DNA from: Gallionellaceae bacterium
GTDB lineage: Bacteria > Pseudomonadota > Gammaproteobacteria > Burkholderiales > Gallionellaceae
Length of the DNA stretch: 64,000 bases
Assembly: GCA_030823955.1 (NCBI GenBank)
Contig: JAVBYO010000008.1
Coordinates: 1 to 64,000, forward strand
Direction of reading: 5' to 3'
Of the stretch, positions 31,190 to 39,852 are shown in pieces. The first letter of the stretch is position 1; every line of letters starts with the position of its first letter. The position numbers and the translations under genes are program-made. The notes under the pieces are model-generated. The model was given only the letters and a program-made list of their open reading frames with translations. It did not search any database and was not told the origin of the DNA.

Positions 31190-31558
31190 ATGACGCGCGG
31201 CGTGAAAACGCTGTGGTTGATCTTGGTCGGGCTGCTGCTCTGGCAGTCTCCGGTTCAGGCCGGATTTTTTGCAACAGATACCGGCGCGGATATTCCCGTC
31301 ACCCAGCTTCCGGTCGAAGCACGCGACACGCTGCAACTCATCAAACAGGGCGGCCCCTTCCCTTATCCGCGCGACGGTATCGTGTTCAGTAATCGCGAAC
31401 ATCGCTTGCCCGAACATCCGCGCGGCCATTACCGCGAATACACCGTAAAGACGCCCGGCGTGCAGCATCGCGGTGCGCGGCGTATCGTGTGCGGAGTCGT
31501 TCCCGAGTGTTATTACACGAGCGACCATTACCGGACATTCAAACGCATCAGGGAGTGA
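31190..31558 (+). CDS. Exported barnase-like guanyl-type ribonuclease
   Basis: 122 residues with a signal peptide likely cleaved after 'SPVQA'. The mature domain matches the barnase/RNase Sa-type fold: 'FSNREHRLP' precedes 'YREYTVKTPG' (general base Glu83), 'RGARRIVCG' (phosphate-binding Arg97/98) and 'YYTSDHYRTFKRI' (general acid His113). All catalytic residues of the family are therefore present. Two cysteines (C101, C107) may form a disulfide. It starts 2 nt after aspS and is followed by a barstar gene, supporting an active nuclease that needs an inhibitor. Confidence 0.88.
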   Translation: MTRGVKTLWLILVGLLLWQSPVQAGFFATDTGADIPVTQLPVEARDTLQLIKQGGPFPYPRDGIVFSNREHRLPEHPRGHYREYTVKTPGVQHRGARRIVCGVVPECYYTSDHYRTFKRIRE

Positions 31559-31561
31559 GCC

Positions 31562-31969
31562 ATGAGTGAAGTTCTGTGCGAACGTTTGCTGGATGTGCAA
31601 GAGGCGGGTGTCTATCGTTTGAGTTGCCCGCTGGCCGTACTGGAGGCGAACGTGGCCCTGTCCGGGCTGGTTTTGTTTGAAGTCGATCTCACTGCGCTAC
31701 ACGGAAAAGGCGCATTCCTCGCGCGCATGGCCCAGGTGCTCGGTGCGCCGGACTGGTTCGGCCACAACTGGGATGCCTTGGCCGATGTGCTCGGCGACCT
31801 CTCCTGGCAGCCTGCCGACGGTTATGTGCTGCTGCTGTGCGGCGGCGAGGCTAAGATCGGTCTGGGTGACAGCGACTACGCTATCCTGAACGACATCTTC
31901 AATGACACGGTGAGCTATTGGCGGTCTCAGGGTAAGCCGTTCTGGGTGTTCTTCTCTGATGGTTTATAA
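31562..31969 (+). CDS. Barstar-family ribonuclease inhibitor
   Basis: 135 residues without a signal peptide, so cytoplasmic. The diagnostic barstar segment is 'GAPDWFGHNWDALADVLGDLSW', with upstream 'VLFEVDLTALHGKGAFLARMA'. It starts 3 nt after the ribonuclease stop, so production is coupled, which fits protection of the cell before export of the nuclease. Its 3' end overlaps nudB by 11 nt. An N-terminal extension of about 40 residues precedes the classical barstar core. Confidence 0.9.
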   Translation: MSEVLCERLLDVQEAGVYRLSCPLAVLEANVALSGLVLFEVDLTALHGKGAFLARMAQVLGAPDWFGHNWDALADVLGDLSWQPADGYVLLLCGGEAKIGLGDSDYAILNDIFNDTVSYWRSQGKPFWVFFSDGL

Positions 31970-32414
31970 ACAGCCCGTATCGGCGCTGGTGGTGATCTAT
32001 ACCGCCGCGCTCGATGTGCTATTGCTGGAACGTGCCGATTATCCCGATGCATGGCAGTCTGTCACCGGTAGCCGCGATGGTGACGAAACGCTGCGCGAGA
32101 CTGCCATGCGCGAAGTGCTCGAAGAAACGGGTTTGGATGCTACGTGTTATGCGCTGACCGACTGGCAAGAGCAGAACGTATATGACATCTATCCCCAATG
32201 GGTGCACCGTTATCCGCCGGGTACGACCCGCAACACCGAGCATGTATTCGGTCTGCAACTTCCCCGGCAAGTTCCCGTCACACTGGCGCCGCGCGAGCAT
32301 CTGCGTTGCCTGTGGCTACCCTGGCAACTGGCGGCGGAAAAAGTGTTCTCGCCCAGCAACCGTGCGGCGATATTAGAGTTGCCGGAGCGCGTGATTCGTT
32401 CTGCTGACTGCTGA
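31959..32414 (+). CDS. nudB: Dihydroneopterin triphosphate pyrophosphatase (Nudix)
   Basis: Removes pyrophosphate from 7,8-dihydroneopterin triphosphate in folate synthesis. The Nudix box is complete: 'GSRDGDETLRETAMREVLEETG'-type arrangement (G-x5-E-x7-REVLEETGL). 'WQSVTGS' before it and 'TRNTEHVFGLQLP' after it are typical of NudB, which follows aspS in many Proteobacteria. The start ATG 31959 lies within the barstar gene. It converges with the pilin-like gene after only 7 nt. Confidence 0.9.
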   Translation: MVYKQPVSALVVIYTAALDVLLLERADYPDAWQSVTGSRDGDETLRETAMREVLEETGLDATCYALTDWQEQNVYDIYPQWVHRYPPGTTRNTEHVFGLQLPRQVPVTLAPREHLRCLWLPWQLAAEKVFSPSNRAAILELPERVIRSADC

Positions 32415-32421
32415 TGGCTGG

Positions 32422-33078
32422 TCAGGGGAGTTTGCCGGCGTTCACCATACGGCTGAACAGGATGTTGGATGACACCCAAGTTACCAGATCATCAAACGTA
32501 GGTGTCGGGTCGTGGGTGACGAAGCTGGTATTGGTGTTTGCATTCTCGACTTCATCTGCATCATTGCTTGTCGATAGCTGTATGCCTTGTGGTGTGTAGG
32601 CTCCGTAACCATTGCTGCCGTGGGAGATGAGTACGCACGGGAGGTTCGTGGCGGTATTGCTGCCGCCCGTCGCGGCATTCTTTACGGTCAATGTACCGCT
32701 TGAGGAGAGGGTGAAATTCGCTGTGGTGTATGCATTCGATGTTGCATAGGTGAAGCGCCTGCCCCAGGCATCTGTCTCCCCGATCGCCAATGTCACCCAA
32801 GGCAAGACACCGATAGTGAGCGAACAATCCGCTATGCCGGCGTTGCTAGAGCCGGTGGCAAGGGTTGCGTTGGCAGGGCAGGGTAAACGGTTATTGCTGA
32901 TGGCGTAGCCGGTTAAAGCTTCTTTGATCTCATCTATCTGTTTGCGGGTTTCATCGCGCCGTTGTTGCGCAATCTGCCCGGACAGGGCGGGCAATAGTCC
33001 GGCCAGCAACAGGCCAAGGATGGCTAACACGATGGCCATCTCCAATAGCGAGAAACCGTTGTCTGGCGGACGCTTCAT
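32422..33078 (-). CDS. Type IV prepilin-like protein (single LPCP/LPW module)
   Basis: 218 residues with a perfect class III prepilin N-terminus: short basic leader, G8 cleavage point, Phe+1 and Glu+5 ('NGFSLLEMAIVLAILGLLLAG'). The body has 'SNNRLPCPAN', 'GVLPWVTLAIG', 'AWGRRFTYATSNAY' and 'LPCVLISHGSNGYGAYTPQG'. It is the last gene of the MSHA-like operon, directly abutting the upstream gene. It is more likely a minor pilin than the major subunit, given its size and position. The prepilin peptidase is not in this window. Confidence 0.85.
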   Translation of the reverse strand: MKRPPDNGFSLLEMAIVLAILGLLLAGLLPALSGQIAQQRRDETRKQIDEIKEALTGYAISNNRLPCPANATLATGSSNAGIADCSLTIGVLPWVTLAIGETDAWGRRFTYATSNAYTTANFTLSSSGTLTVKNAATGGSNTATNLPCVLISHGSNGYGAYTPQGIQLSTSNDADEVENANTNTSFVTHDPTPTFDDLVTWVSSNILFSRMVNAGKLP

Positions 33079-34476
33079 TCAGGGCGTAACAACCGTATCG
33101 TTGAAAGTGCCGGAAAAGCCCGCTTGTGTGAAAGTGTAGCCACCACTCAGGTCGGCATTCTGGTTGCCGCCTTCCAGATAATTAGCTGGCGCGCCTTTGT
33201 CGGCATTATTATTGCGTGATTGCCCCGTGACTTTCTTTCCCGCCACAATCACGACGAAGCGTTTGTCGTTGCCAGAGCCGGATGATGACAGGCTCAGGCA
33301 GGTTCCGCATGAAGCCGCATCGTTGGGAGTGGGGATCGGTTTATAGGCATCGGCCAGACCATAAAAGACGCTCTCCTTCCAGTTCAGCCACCAGCCAGAA
33401 TTGGAATTGATGTTGCAGTTACCCATCCAGGTATCGTTCATCTGATAGTTGCTGTCGCTGAGGGTGGTGTCGAACGGATTGTCCGGGATGCGTCCGAATG
33501 TTATTCCAGAGGTGTCGTCGTAGCTGACCGGGGCGGCGGGATCGAGTTTTGCCGCCCAAGGGTAACGCCCGAAGCTGCCGTCTGCTGCGGCATATTCGTT
33601 GAGGCACTGTTTCAGTTCTGCGGCCACTCGTTTTTGTACGGAGGACATGAGCTGGTCCTGGCTGATGACGATCAGTGTGTCGTTGAGTATCCAGTCTCCG
33701 TTGTTGTGTCTGATGTCTCCCTGTATGAATCCGCTTGTGCTCGAAAGATCGGTGAAGCTTTGGTTGTCATGGGTGATCCCGTTAAGGGTGGCGACATCAA
33801 GATAGTTGCTGCTGGTGTTGATGCCTGAAGTGCTGCGATCCTGCGGGTTACCTGTCGTTTGGCGAGTGAGCACTGCACCGGGGGCGATGACGACAGCGAC
33901 GGCACCTGTGCCGAAAGCTGCATCAGCACTACCCGGCTGGGGGCATTTGGGCAGGCTGTAAGCTATGCAGCCGTTATGACTGATATTGCCGAACGTATCA
34001 CGGACGGTGATGCTGCCCAGTGTGTCGCTATTCAAGAGAGAGATGGCGGTATTGTTCTTGAAGTTCGACGATACGGCATACCAGAGACGCTCTCCGCTAC
34101 TGTCGCGCAAGTCTTCGATACCCAATGTCTTCCAGGGGAGGCGCCCCAGCCGCAGATTCTGTCCGGTGCTGCCGGAAGCATTGCCACAGACGGTTTCCGC
34201 GATGCCGTCGTTATTGATATCCGGGCAGGGGAGATTGCCGGGACGTTTACTGCCTGCCGGGGTGAGTGCGACTGTGGTCGCATAGGAGATGAGCGCCGCT
34301 TTTGCTTGTGTTAAGGCATCTGCAGTTGTTTGAGCGCGGGCATTCTGCAAACGGACACTGCTGAGCGAGCTGATCAGCAATACGAGAGTTCCGCTGACCA
34401 ATAGCAGCAGCATCACGATCAATGTCGCGCCGCGTTGTGTCTTTGCGGAAGGTTTGCGGTGGGTCGGATCGCTCAT
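33079..34476 (-). CDS. PilX/MshP-like large minor pilin with duplicated module
   Basis: 465 residues. The N-terminus 'TQRGATLIVMLLLLVSGTLVLLISSL' is PilX-like: Gly before a hydrophobic helix but no Glu+5. Residues 86-91 form a DxNxDG calcium-loop motif ('PCPDINNDGIAE'). The N-half has 'LPCPD', 'GRLPWKTLGI', 'RLWYAVSSNF' and 'VAVVIAPGAVLTRQ...NYL'; the C-half repeats this order as 'RYPW', 'FGRIPDNP', 'WWLNWKESVFYGLAD' and 'FVVIVAGKKVTGQ...NYLEG'. The same module occurs once in the next gene. It may be a pilus-tip or initiating pilin; function inferred from context. Start overlaps the preceding gene by 4 nt. Confidence 0.75.
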   Translation of the reverse strand: MSDPTHRKPSAKTQRGATLIVMLLLLVSGTLVLLISSLSSVRLQNARAQTTADALTQAKAALISYATTVALTPAGSKRPGNLPCPDINNDGIAETVCGNASGSTGQNLRLGRLPWKTLGIEDLRDSSGERLWYAVSSNFKNNTAISLLNSDTLGSITVRDTFGNISHNGCIAYSLPKCPQPGSADAAFGTGAVAVVIAPGAVLTRQTTGNPQDRSTSGINTSSNYLDVATLNGITHDNQSFTDLSSTSGFIQGDIRHNNGDWILNDTLIVISQDQLMSSVQKRVAAELKQCLNEYAAADGSFGRYPWAAKLDPAAPVSYDDTSGITFGRIPDNPFDTTLSDSNYQMNDTWMGNCNINSNSGWWLNWKESVFYGLADAYKPIPTPNDAASCGTCLSLSSSGSGNDKRFVVIVAGKKVTGQSRNNNADKGAPANYLEGGNQNADLSGGYTFTQAGFSGTFNDTVVTP

Positions 34477-34856
34477 GGTGCCGACTCATCCGGAGCAAGC
34501 GACTGTCCCGTCGCTGCCGGGACATCTTTGTCGAGTACGATGCGTTGCCCGACCGCTATCTCGACTGATCCGGGTTTGCCGGGAATGGGTACGGTCACTG
34601 TATTCGGATATTTTTCGGGGGGAGTTTCTTGCATTCTTCCGTTGATCCATACGATGCGGCTACCATCGCTGCGTTTGATAATGCCATTCACGGTAATGAC
34701 GCTGTCGTGGCTTGTCGAGGCAAGCTGTTTACTTTCTTGCAGCTCCAAGCGGCTGCGTTCAGATGCACTGAAGAATAGTCTGCCAAGCGGATCTGCATGG
34801 GCTGGCGCGATCATCTCGACAAACAAAAATAGCATGATGCCGGTTGGTCTATTCAT
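34473..34856 (-). CDS. MshK/PilP/GspC-like periplasmic protein
   Basis: 127 residues with a signal peptide or anchor ('GIMLFLFVEMIAPAHADP') and a short beta-rich domain: 'VNGIIKRSDGSRIVWINGRM' and 'VGQRIVLDKD', the pattern of small homology-region proteins (PilP, GspC, MshK) that link the inner-membrane assembly platform to the secretin. It lies between the PilO-like gene and the large pilin and overlaps both by 4 nt. The MshK name is from position and pattern only. Confidence 0.65.
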   Translation of the reverse strand: MNRPTGIMLFLFVEMIAPAHADPLGRLFFSASERSRLELQESKQLASTSHDSVITVNGIIKRSDGSRIVWINGRMQETPPEKYPNTVTVPIPGKPGSVEIAVGQRIVLDKDVPAATGQSLAPDESAP

Positions 34857-35461
34857 GGCGTACCCCGGTACTTCAGTGTGATCCAGCCTCCGATGCAGTC
34901 GACCTTGAGTGATGTGCGGATATCTTCTGGCGGTGATGTTTCATCGAGGTTAATCCGTTCCAGCGAACATCGCTCAATGATGAAGTTGCCTGCACTTTCA
35001 GCATGTACGTCGCGGAAGAAATCGATCAGTCGCATTTCGTGCAGGAGATTCGCCTGCAGGCTGAGCTCGCTCAGGCGGATTTCGATATCTGTGCTGCCTG
35101 TTTTAAGGGGGAGGCTGCGCTGGGGAGCAATGGTGTATTTGAGGCCGGAAAGATGATGTCGCCGTTCTAGTCGCTTGATATCTTCCATCCAGGAGAGGCG
35201 TTGTTCCTCGGTAATGATCTTGCGTTCCTGTATCGAGCTATATTCGGAGGCGTAGCGGGTTAGATTGGCGCTGTCGTTTTGTGCCACGGCTAGCGCTTGT
35301 TTGGCTTTATCCAGACGCATCTGTGCGTCATGCAATTGTTCGTGAGCATGGTCAAGGTGGCTGTTCCCTAGCCAGATTGCGCTGCCGCTGAGGGTCAGTC
35401 CGCAGGCGAGTCCGCACAGGCTTCTCTTTAGATAACGCAGATCGGCAGTCGAGAAAATCAT
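34853..35461 (-). CDS. MshJ/PilO-like assembly-platform protein
   Basis: 202 residues: a short cytoplasmic start, one membrane span (about residues 10-30), a predicted coiled coil ('HEQLHDAQMRLDKAKQALAVAQ') and a C-terminal ferredoxin-like region with 'LSLQANLLHEMRLIDFFRDV'. This is the PilO/GspM/MshJ layout. I chose ATG 35461, overlapping the upstream stop, over the 5-residue longer ORF-track start. Pairs with the PilN/GspL-like protein encoded just before it. Confidence 0.7.
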   Translation of the reverse strand: MIFSTADLRYLKRSLCGLACGLTLSGSAIWLGNSHLDHAHEQLHDAQMRLDKAKQALAVAQNDSANLTRYASEYSSIQERKIITEEQRLSWMEDIKRLERRHHLSGLKYTIAPQRSLPLKTGSTDIEIRLSELSLQANLLHEMRLIDFFRDVHAESAGNFIIERCSLERINLDETSPPEDIRTSLKVDCIGGWITLKYRGTP

Positions 35462-36930
35462 CGCGCCGGTTCCCAAACCAGTTGCAGTGAGAATCTCGTG
35501 AGTTTGTCCGCTTCGCCTGACTCTCCCCCGCTGATGCTGCCCTGCGGACTGATGTCTACAGGCATCTTGTGTGAAGTAACGGTATAGCCGCGTTGCCGGA
35601 GCTGTTGTTGAAAATTCTCCAGGTAAGTGATGGCACCGCGATGATCATTGCCGAACTCAAGCAGCTCACCATCAAGATCGATCATATGCGCCGGATCGGT
35701 TGTGGTCGTGCTGGTTTGCCAAACAAGCTTGTGTGTGCGGATCTGCGTGAACTGATCAAGCACATCCGCTAGCGGAGCTAATAGTGCTGGCGGGGCGGGG
35801 AAAGTATTGTCCAGGGTATGCATCAGCGTGACGATAGTTTTCATCTCGGTGGCAGATACCTCTGTGTCTGGAAAGTTCTGTTTGAGGGTTTCTATTTCGT
35901 GGTGCAGATGTATCGTCTGGCTGAGTAGAGGTGCGGTTCTCGCGGCGTATCCATAACCGTGCCAAGCAGTCGAAGCGGCCCATAATAAGCCTGCCGATAA
36001 GGTGATGACGGCAAGTAGCCATAGAGCTCTGCGTATTTGCCATAGCCGGTAGTGGTGGGTGTGGAAGTGGTTGGCGTATTGGCAGTCGCGCGGGCGATGG
36101 GCAAGCAGATGCAAAAACAGGCGTGTGGAATCGGAGTCCGCACAATCATGGCCGAGTTTCGCTGCGTCACTGAGCTTCTGGATATCCAGATAAGTGCATT
36201 GCAGGTCGGGATGTTTGCTTAATACATCATCCAGTCCGGTAAAGTCTCTTGTGTGGCAGATGATATAAATTCCAGGCGGCTCGCTTTGTGGAAGATTCAG
36301 ACTTTGCAGATAATTCAGCATGCGCGGGATCTCGATGGCGACGGATTCGCAGAATGAGATCGTATCGTTGAGCGGAGTGAGTCTGGAGAGGTGTAACTTT
36401 CTGTTGTGGAAATAGCTCTGCCTCAGGCCCGCGTGTTTTTCCCAGGAGAGTAGCAAGATGTGTTCTGCTTTGAGCGTGCCAATCAGATCGTCGCTGATAT
36501 CGGGCAGGGAATAAACACCGACAAGCGGGGTGTGGTTGCGTGACAGGCATTCCAGCCAGGGGAGGATGTGCTGCGGGTTGGTCAGGGCGGAGAATAGCAC
36601 CTCGTCTTGTCTGCCATTTGCATGCTGTCCTTGTATCCTGGCTTGTCGAAACGGAGTGTTGCGGAAATATTGTTCAAGTCTGCGTTCGATCAGGTCGCGC
36701 CGGAGGCGTCCGTTCAGGTGGGGTACGGCCTCGTGGCGAAAATCCTGTTCAATGACATCGGTCAGCAGGTAGGCTGGTTCAGTATGTCGCTGTAGGTAGG
36801 TTGAGAATTGCTCTATTCCTTTTTGATCGTGAGCAAAGCTTTCGGCTTCGGACAGCGTTTTTCCGTTCCAGAAGTAAGTTTCCAGCTGGGCGGCGCTGAG
36901 ATAGAGCAGTGTCTTTTTTGACGAGTTCAA
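35458..36930 (-). CDS. MshI/GspL-like assembly-platform protein
   Basis: 490 residues with a large cytoplasmic N-terminal part (about 1-300) that would correspond to the actin-like PilM or GspL domain, one membrane span ('RALWLLAVITLSAGLLWAASTAW', about residues 305-330) and a periplasmic PilN-like domain with 'LAPLADVLDQFTQIRTHKLVW'. The single-protein arrangement resembles GspL or MshI rather than separate PilM and PilN. No nucleotide-binding motif stands out. It follows the platform protein MshG in an operon. Confidence 0.68.
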   Translation of the reverse strand: MNSSKKTLLYLSAAQLETYFWNGKTLSEAESFAHDQKGIEQFSTYLQRHTEPAYLLTDVIEQDFRHEAVPHLNGRLRRDLIERRLEQYFRNTPFRQARIQGQHANGRQDEVLFSALTNPQHILPWLECLSRNHTPLVGVYSLPDISDDLIGTLKAEHILLLSWEKHAGLRQSYFHNRKLHLSRLTPLNDTISFCESVAIEIPRMLNYLQSLNLPQSEPPGIYIICHTRDFTGLDDVLSKHPDLQCTYLDIQKLSDAAKLGHDCADSDSTRLFLHLLAHRPRDCQYANHFHTHHYRLWQIRRALWLLAVITLSAGLLWAASTAWHGYGYAARTAPLLSQTIHLHHEIETLKQNFPDTEVSATEMKTIVTLMHTLDNTFPAPPALLAPLADVLDQFTQIRTHKLVWQTSTTTTDPAHMIDLDGELLEFGNDHRGAITYLENFQQQLRQRGYTVTSHKMPVDISPQGSISGGESGEADKLTRFSLQLVWEPAR

Positions 36931-36937
36931 GGTCGAC

Positions 36938-38134
36938 TCACATCTTTATGTTGCCGATGATGTCGTATATCGGCGATAACGCAGCCAACATCACCCAGCC
37001 CAATAACGCGCCGAGAATGATGGTGGTCGCCGGTTCCATGAGTGCTTGCAGTCTTTTGACCGTTTCTTTTACATCGCGGTTGTAGAAATAGCTGACATTG
37101 AGCAGCGCTTGATCGAGTCGTCCCGTAGTTTCTCCCACTTTGATCATGCGCAATACCAATGGAGGAAAAATTCCGGCATGCTGGAAGCTCTGGGTGAGGC
37201 TGTGGCCGGACTCGATGTCTCTCATCACGCCCTGTAGATGCTGGGCGATGACCAGGTTGCCGGCGATGTCGCGTGAATGTGCGATGCAATCAAGCACGCT
37301 GATGCCAGCTCCGTACATCATGGCAAAGGTATGGGAGAAGCGCGCCAGAATGGTTTTATGCAAGAGCGGGCCCGTGGGCCAAATATGCAACTTCAGGTTG
37401 TCGACGTGATACTTCAGCATTGGATCGAATGCGAGTGCCATTTTGTATACGCCGAACAGAAGGGCCGGTAGGATTGGGATCAAGTACCAGTAATGGGTGA
37501 CGACGGAAGACGCAGTCATCAATGCGCGCGTCTGGAATGGAATATCTGCCCCCATGTTCTGTATGAAAACAGCCAGCTGCGGTACGAGATAGAGCATCAG
37601 AAAGAGAGTGACTGCAAGGGTGATGCTGGCGACAAGTGCAGGGTAGAGCATCATGCTCTTGGTTTGTGCGGCGATCTCGTCCTGCCATTTGAGAGACTCG
37701 GTGAGATGTATGAGGATGTCGGGAAGCTTTCCGCTGTCTTCCCCCGCGCGAACCAGGCTGACGGTGATCTTGTCAAAGACACGGGGATGTTGTGCCATCG
37801 CCTGAGAAAGATGTTTTCCGCTTTCTATGCCATTCTTCAGGTCTGCAATGATTTTCCGAAATGCCGGTTCATTCATGCTGTCGTGTATGTCGGACAGGCT
37901 CTCCATCAGTGGGACACCTGCGCGGATGAGCTGGTCGAGATTGAAGAAAAACGTGATGAGATCACTGCGTTGAATCTTTAATTTTCCATGAGTCGATGTG
38001 CTTGCTTTAGCACGGATCAGGTCGAGTCCGCTGTGCTTCAGTTGCAGATCAAGATCAAGCGGGCTGGCGGCCTCCTGTATGCCTTTTACGTGCCTGCCTT
38101 GTGTGTCGACTGCCTGATAGGAGTAAAGAGTCAT
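36938..38134 (-). CDS. mshG: Pilus assembly inner-membrane platform protein (PilC/GspF/MshG)
   Basis: 398 residues with two T2SSF domains, each followed by membrane spans: 'FFFNLDQLIRAGVPLMESLSDI' begins the first and 'FSHTFAMMYGAGISVLDCIAHS' the second; 'VRAGEDSGKLPDILIHL' and 'MIKVGETTGRLDQALLNVS' are the paired conserved motifs. It is the polytopic core on which the ATPase acts. It follows the ATPase gene by 12 nt. The msh name is given because of the neighbouring MshL-type secretin and MshEN-type ATPase. Confidence 0.85.
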   Translation of the reverse strand: MTLYSYQAVDTQGRHVKGIQEAASPLDLDLQLKHSGLDLIRAKASTSTHGKLKIQRSDLITFFFNLDQLIRAGVPLMESLSDIHDSMNEPAFRKIIADLKNGIESGKHLSQAMAQHPRVFDKITVSLVRAGEDSGKLPDILIHLTESLKWQDEIAAQTKSMMLYPALVASITLAVTLFLMLYLVPQLAVFIQNMGADIPFQTRALMTASSVVTHYWYLIPILPALLFGVYKMALAFDPMLKYHVDNLKLHIWPTGPLLHKTILARFSHTFAMMYGAGISVLDCIAHSRDIAGNLVIAQHLQGVMRDIESGHSLTQSFQHAGIFPPLVLRMIKVGETTGRLDQALLNVSYFYNRDVKETVKRLQALMEPATTIILGALLGWVMLAALSPIYDIIGNIKM

Positions 38135-38146
38135 TTTATGCTCCGG

Positions 38147-39850
38147 TCATCTGCGCTCGGTGAGGTCCACTACGCGCGCGACTTCTGCAATGGAAGTCTG
38201 GCCTTCGAGGATGCGCTGTATGCCATCTTGAGCCAAAGGGCGAAATCCTTTTTCCAGTGCGGTGTACTTGAGTTCGCGGATGCTGGCCCGGTGCGAGATC
38301 AGCTCGTCAAGGTCATTGTCGATACGGAGGATCTCCATGATCGTGCGTCGTCCCTTGTAGCCATGGAAATGACATAACTGACATCCTTTGGCGCGATACA
38401 GCGTGGCATCGTCATCGTACAGTCCGAGCAGTTCACGTTCGGTTTCATTCGGGAGATGGGTGATTTTGCAATGCGGGCACAGGATGCGGATCAGCCGCTG
38501 TGCGATGATGCCGATGATGTTGCCGGCCATGATGTCCGGAAGGATGCCGATGTCCAATAGCCGAGGGATTGCGCCGATGGCCGAGTTGCTATGCAGGGTG
38601 GAATAGACCTGGTGGCCGGTCATGGCGGCTCTGAATGCCATCTCGGCGGTGGCATGATCGCGGATCTCTCCGACCAGAATGATGTCCGGATCCTGGCGCA
38701 TGATGGAGCGGATGCCGCTGGAGAAATCAACCTTGGCGGCCTCGTTTATCGAGTGCTGGCGGATCATCGGGATCGGATATTCCACGGGATCTTCCAGTGT
38801 CATGATGTTGACCGCCTCGGTGTTGATATGGCTCATCATCGAATATAGCGTCGTCGTTTTTCCGCTGCCGGTCGGTCCGGTTACCAGTACGATTCCTTCC
38901 GGTTTGGCAATGATGCGAGTGAGGGTAAGAAGCGTGCTGTCATCAAGGCCAAGCTGGTCAATGGGGACGATTCCTTTTTGTCTGTCCAGAATACGCAGAA
39001 CGAAATTTTCGCCGTGGGTGGTGGGATGCGAGGCCACACGGAAATCGATAGGACGGCCTGACATCTGCAAAGAGATATGGCCATCCTGCGGAGCGCGACT
39101 CTCCGCGATGTTCATGCCGCTCATGATTTTCATCCGTACCACCATGGCCGGCCAGAAACTCTTGTGCAGGCTGCGTACTTGGCGCAACACTCCATCCACC
39201 CGGTAGCGGATGCGCAAGAAGCCGCTTTCCGGCTCAAAGTGAATGTCCGAAGCGCTTTGTTGCACGGCCTCCGTGAGCAGGGCGTCGATCAGGCGTACTA
39301 CAGGTTGACTGAATTCATTCACGCCAAGCTGGAGGTTCTGGCGTTCCGTTTCTCCCGGTTCGATCTCGTGCAAGATGCCGTCTATTGAAAGTTCAAATCC
39401 GTAGTATTGGTCGATAGCACGCAGGATTTCGGATTCGCCGGCGAGTTGGGTGGTAAGGCGATATTTATCTTTGAGTAGTGCCCGAACCTGGTCGAGCGCG
39501 ATGATGTTATCCGGGTCGGAGATGGCAAGTTTTAAATCCATGTTGCCTATGTCGACCGAGAGTGGCAGCAGCTGGTAACGGCGCGCGATCTCTTGGGGGA
39601 TGAGTGCGAGTGCGGCAGAGTCGATGAGAATGCCGGAAAGATCGACACTCTTCTGTCCCATGTCTTCGGACAACACATCACGGAGAGTAGCTTCCGAAAG
39701 AAAGCCGAGGCGCACCAGTAACCGCCCCAGCGGTTGTGAGATTTTGGCTTGCTCTTGTAGTGCGATATTCAATTGATCTTCGCTGATAACACCTTTGGAC
39801 AGGAGTAACTGCCCGATGGTTTGATGGGAAGGCTGCGGGTTCAATGACAT
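38147..39850 (-). CDS. mshE: Pilus extension ATPase (PilB/GspE/MshE)
   Basis: 567-residue secretion ATPase. N-terminal residues 10-65 form an MshEN-type domain ('TIGQLLLSKGVISEDQLNIALQEQ' pattern, then 'PLGRLLVRLGFLSEATL'), which in MshE binds cyclic di-GMP; the leading Arg of both motifs is replaced (T11, P40). The catalytic part has Walker A 'GPTGSGKTTT', Asp box, Walker B 'DPDIILVGEIRD' and a tetracysteine zinc site ('CPHC' and 'CQLC'). It powers pilus extension at the platform protein. It starts 2 nt after the TPR gene stop. Confidence 0.88.
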   Translation of the reverse strand: MSLNPQPSHQTIGQLLLSKGVISEDQLNIALQEQAKISQPLGRLLVRLGFLSEATLRDVLSEDMGQKSVDLSGILIDSAALALIPQEIARRYQLLPLSVDIGNMDLKLAISDPDNIIALDQVRALLKDKYRLTTQLAGESEILRAIDQYYGFELSIDGILHEIEPGETERQNLQLGVNEFSQPVVRLIDALLTEAVQQSASDIHFEPESGFLRIRYRVDGVLRQVRSLHKSFWPAMVVRMKIMSGMNIAESRAPQDGHISLQMSGRPIDFRVASHPTTHGENFVLRILDRQKGIVPIDQLGLDDSTLLTLTRIIAKPEGIVLVTGPTGSGKTTTLYSMMSHINTEAVNIMTLEDPVEYPIPMIRQHSINEAAKVDFSSGIRSIMRQDPDIILVGEIRDHATAEMAFRAAMTGHQVYSTLHSNSAIGAIPRLLDIGILPDIMAGNIIGIIAQRLIRILCPHCKITHLPNETERELLGLYDDDATLYRAKGCQLCHFHGYKGRRTIMEILRIDNDLDELISHRASIRELKYTALEKGFRPLAQDGIQRILEGQTSIAEVARVVDLTERR

Positions 39851-39852
39851 GC

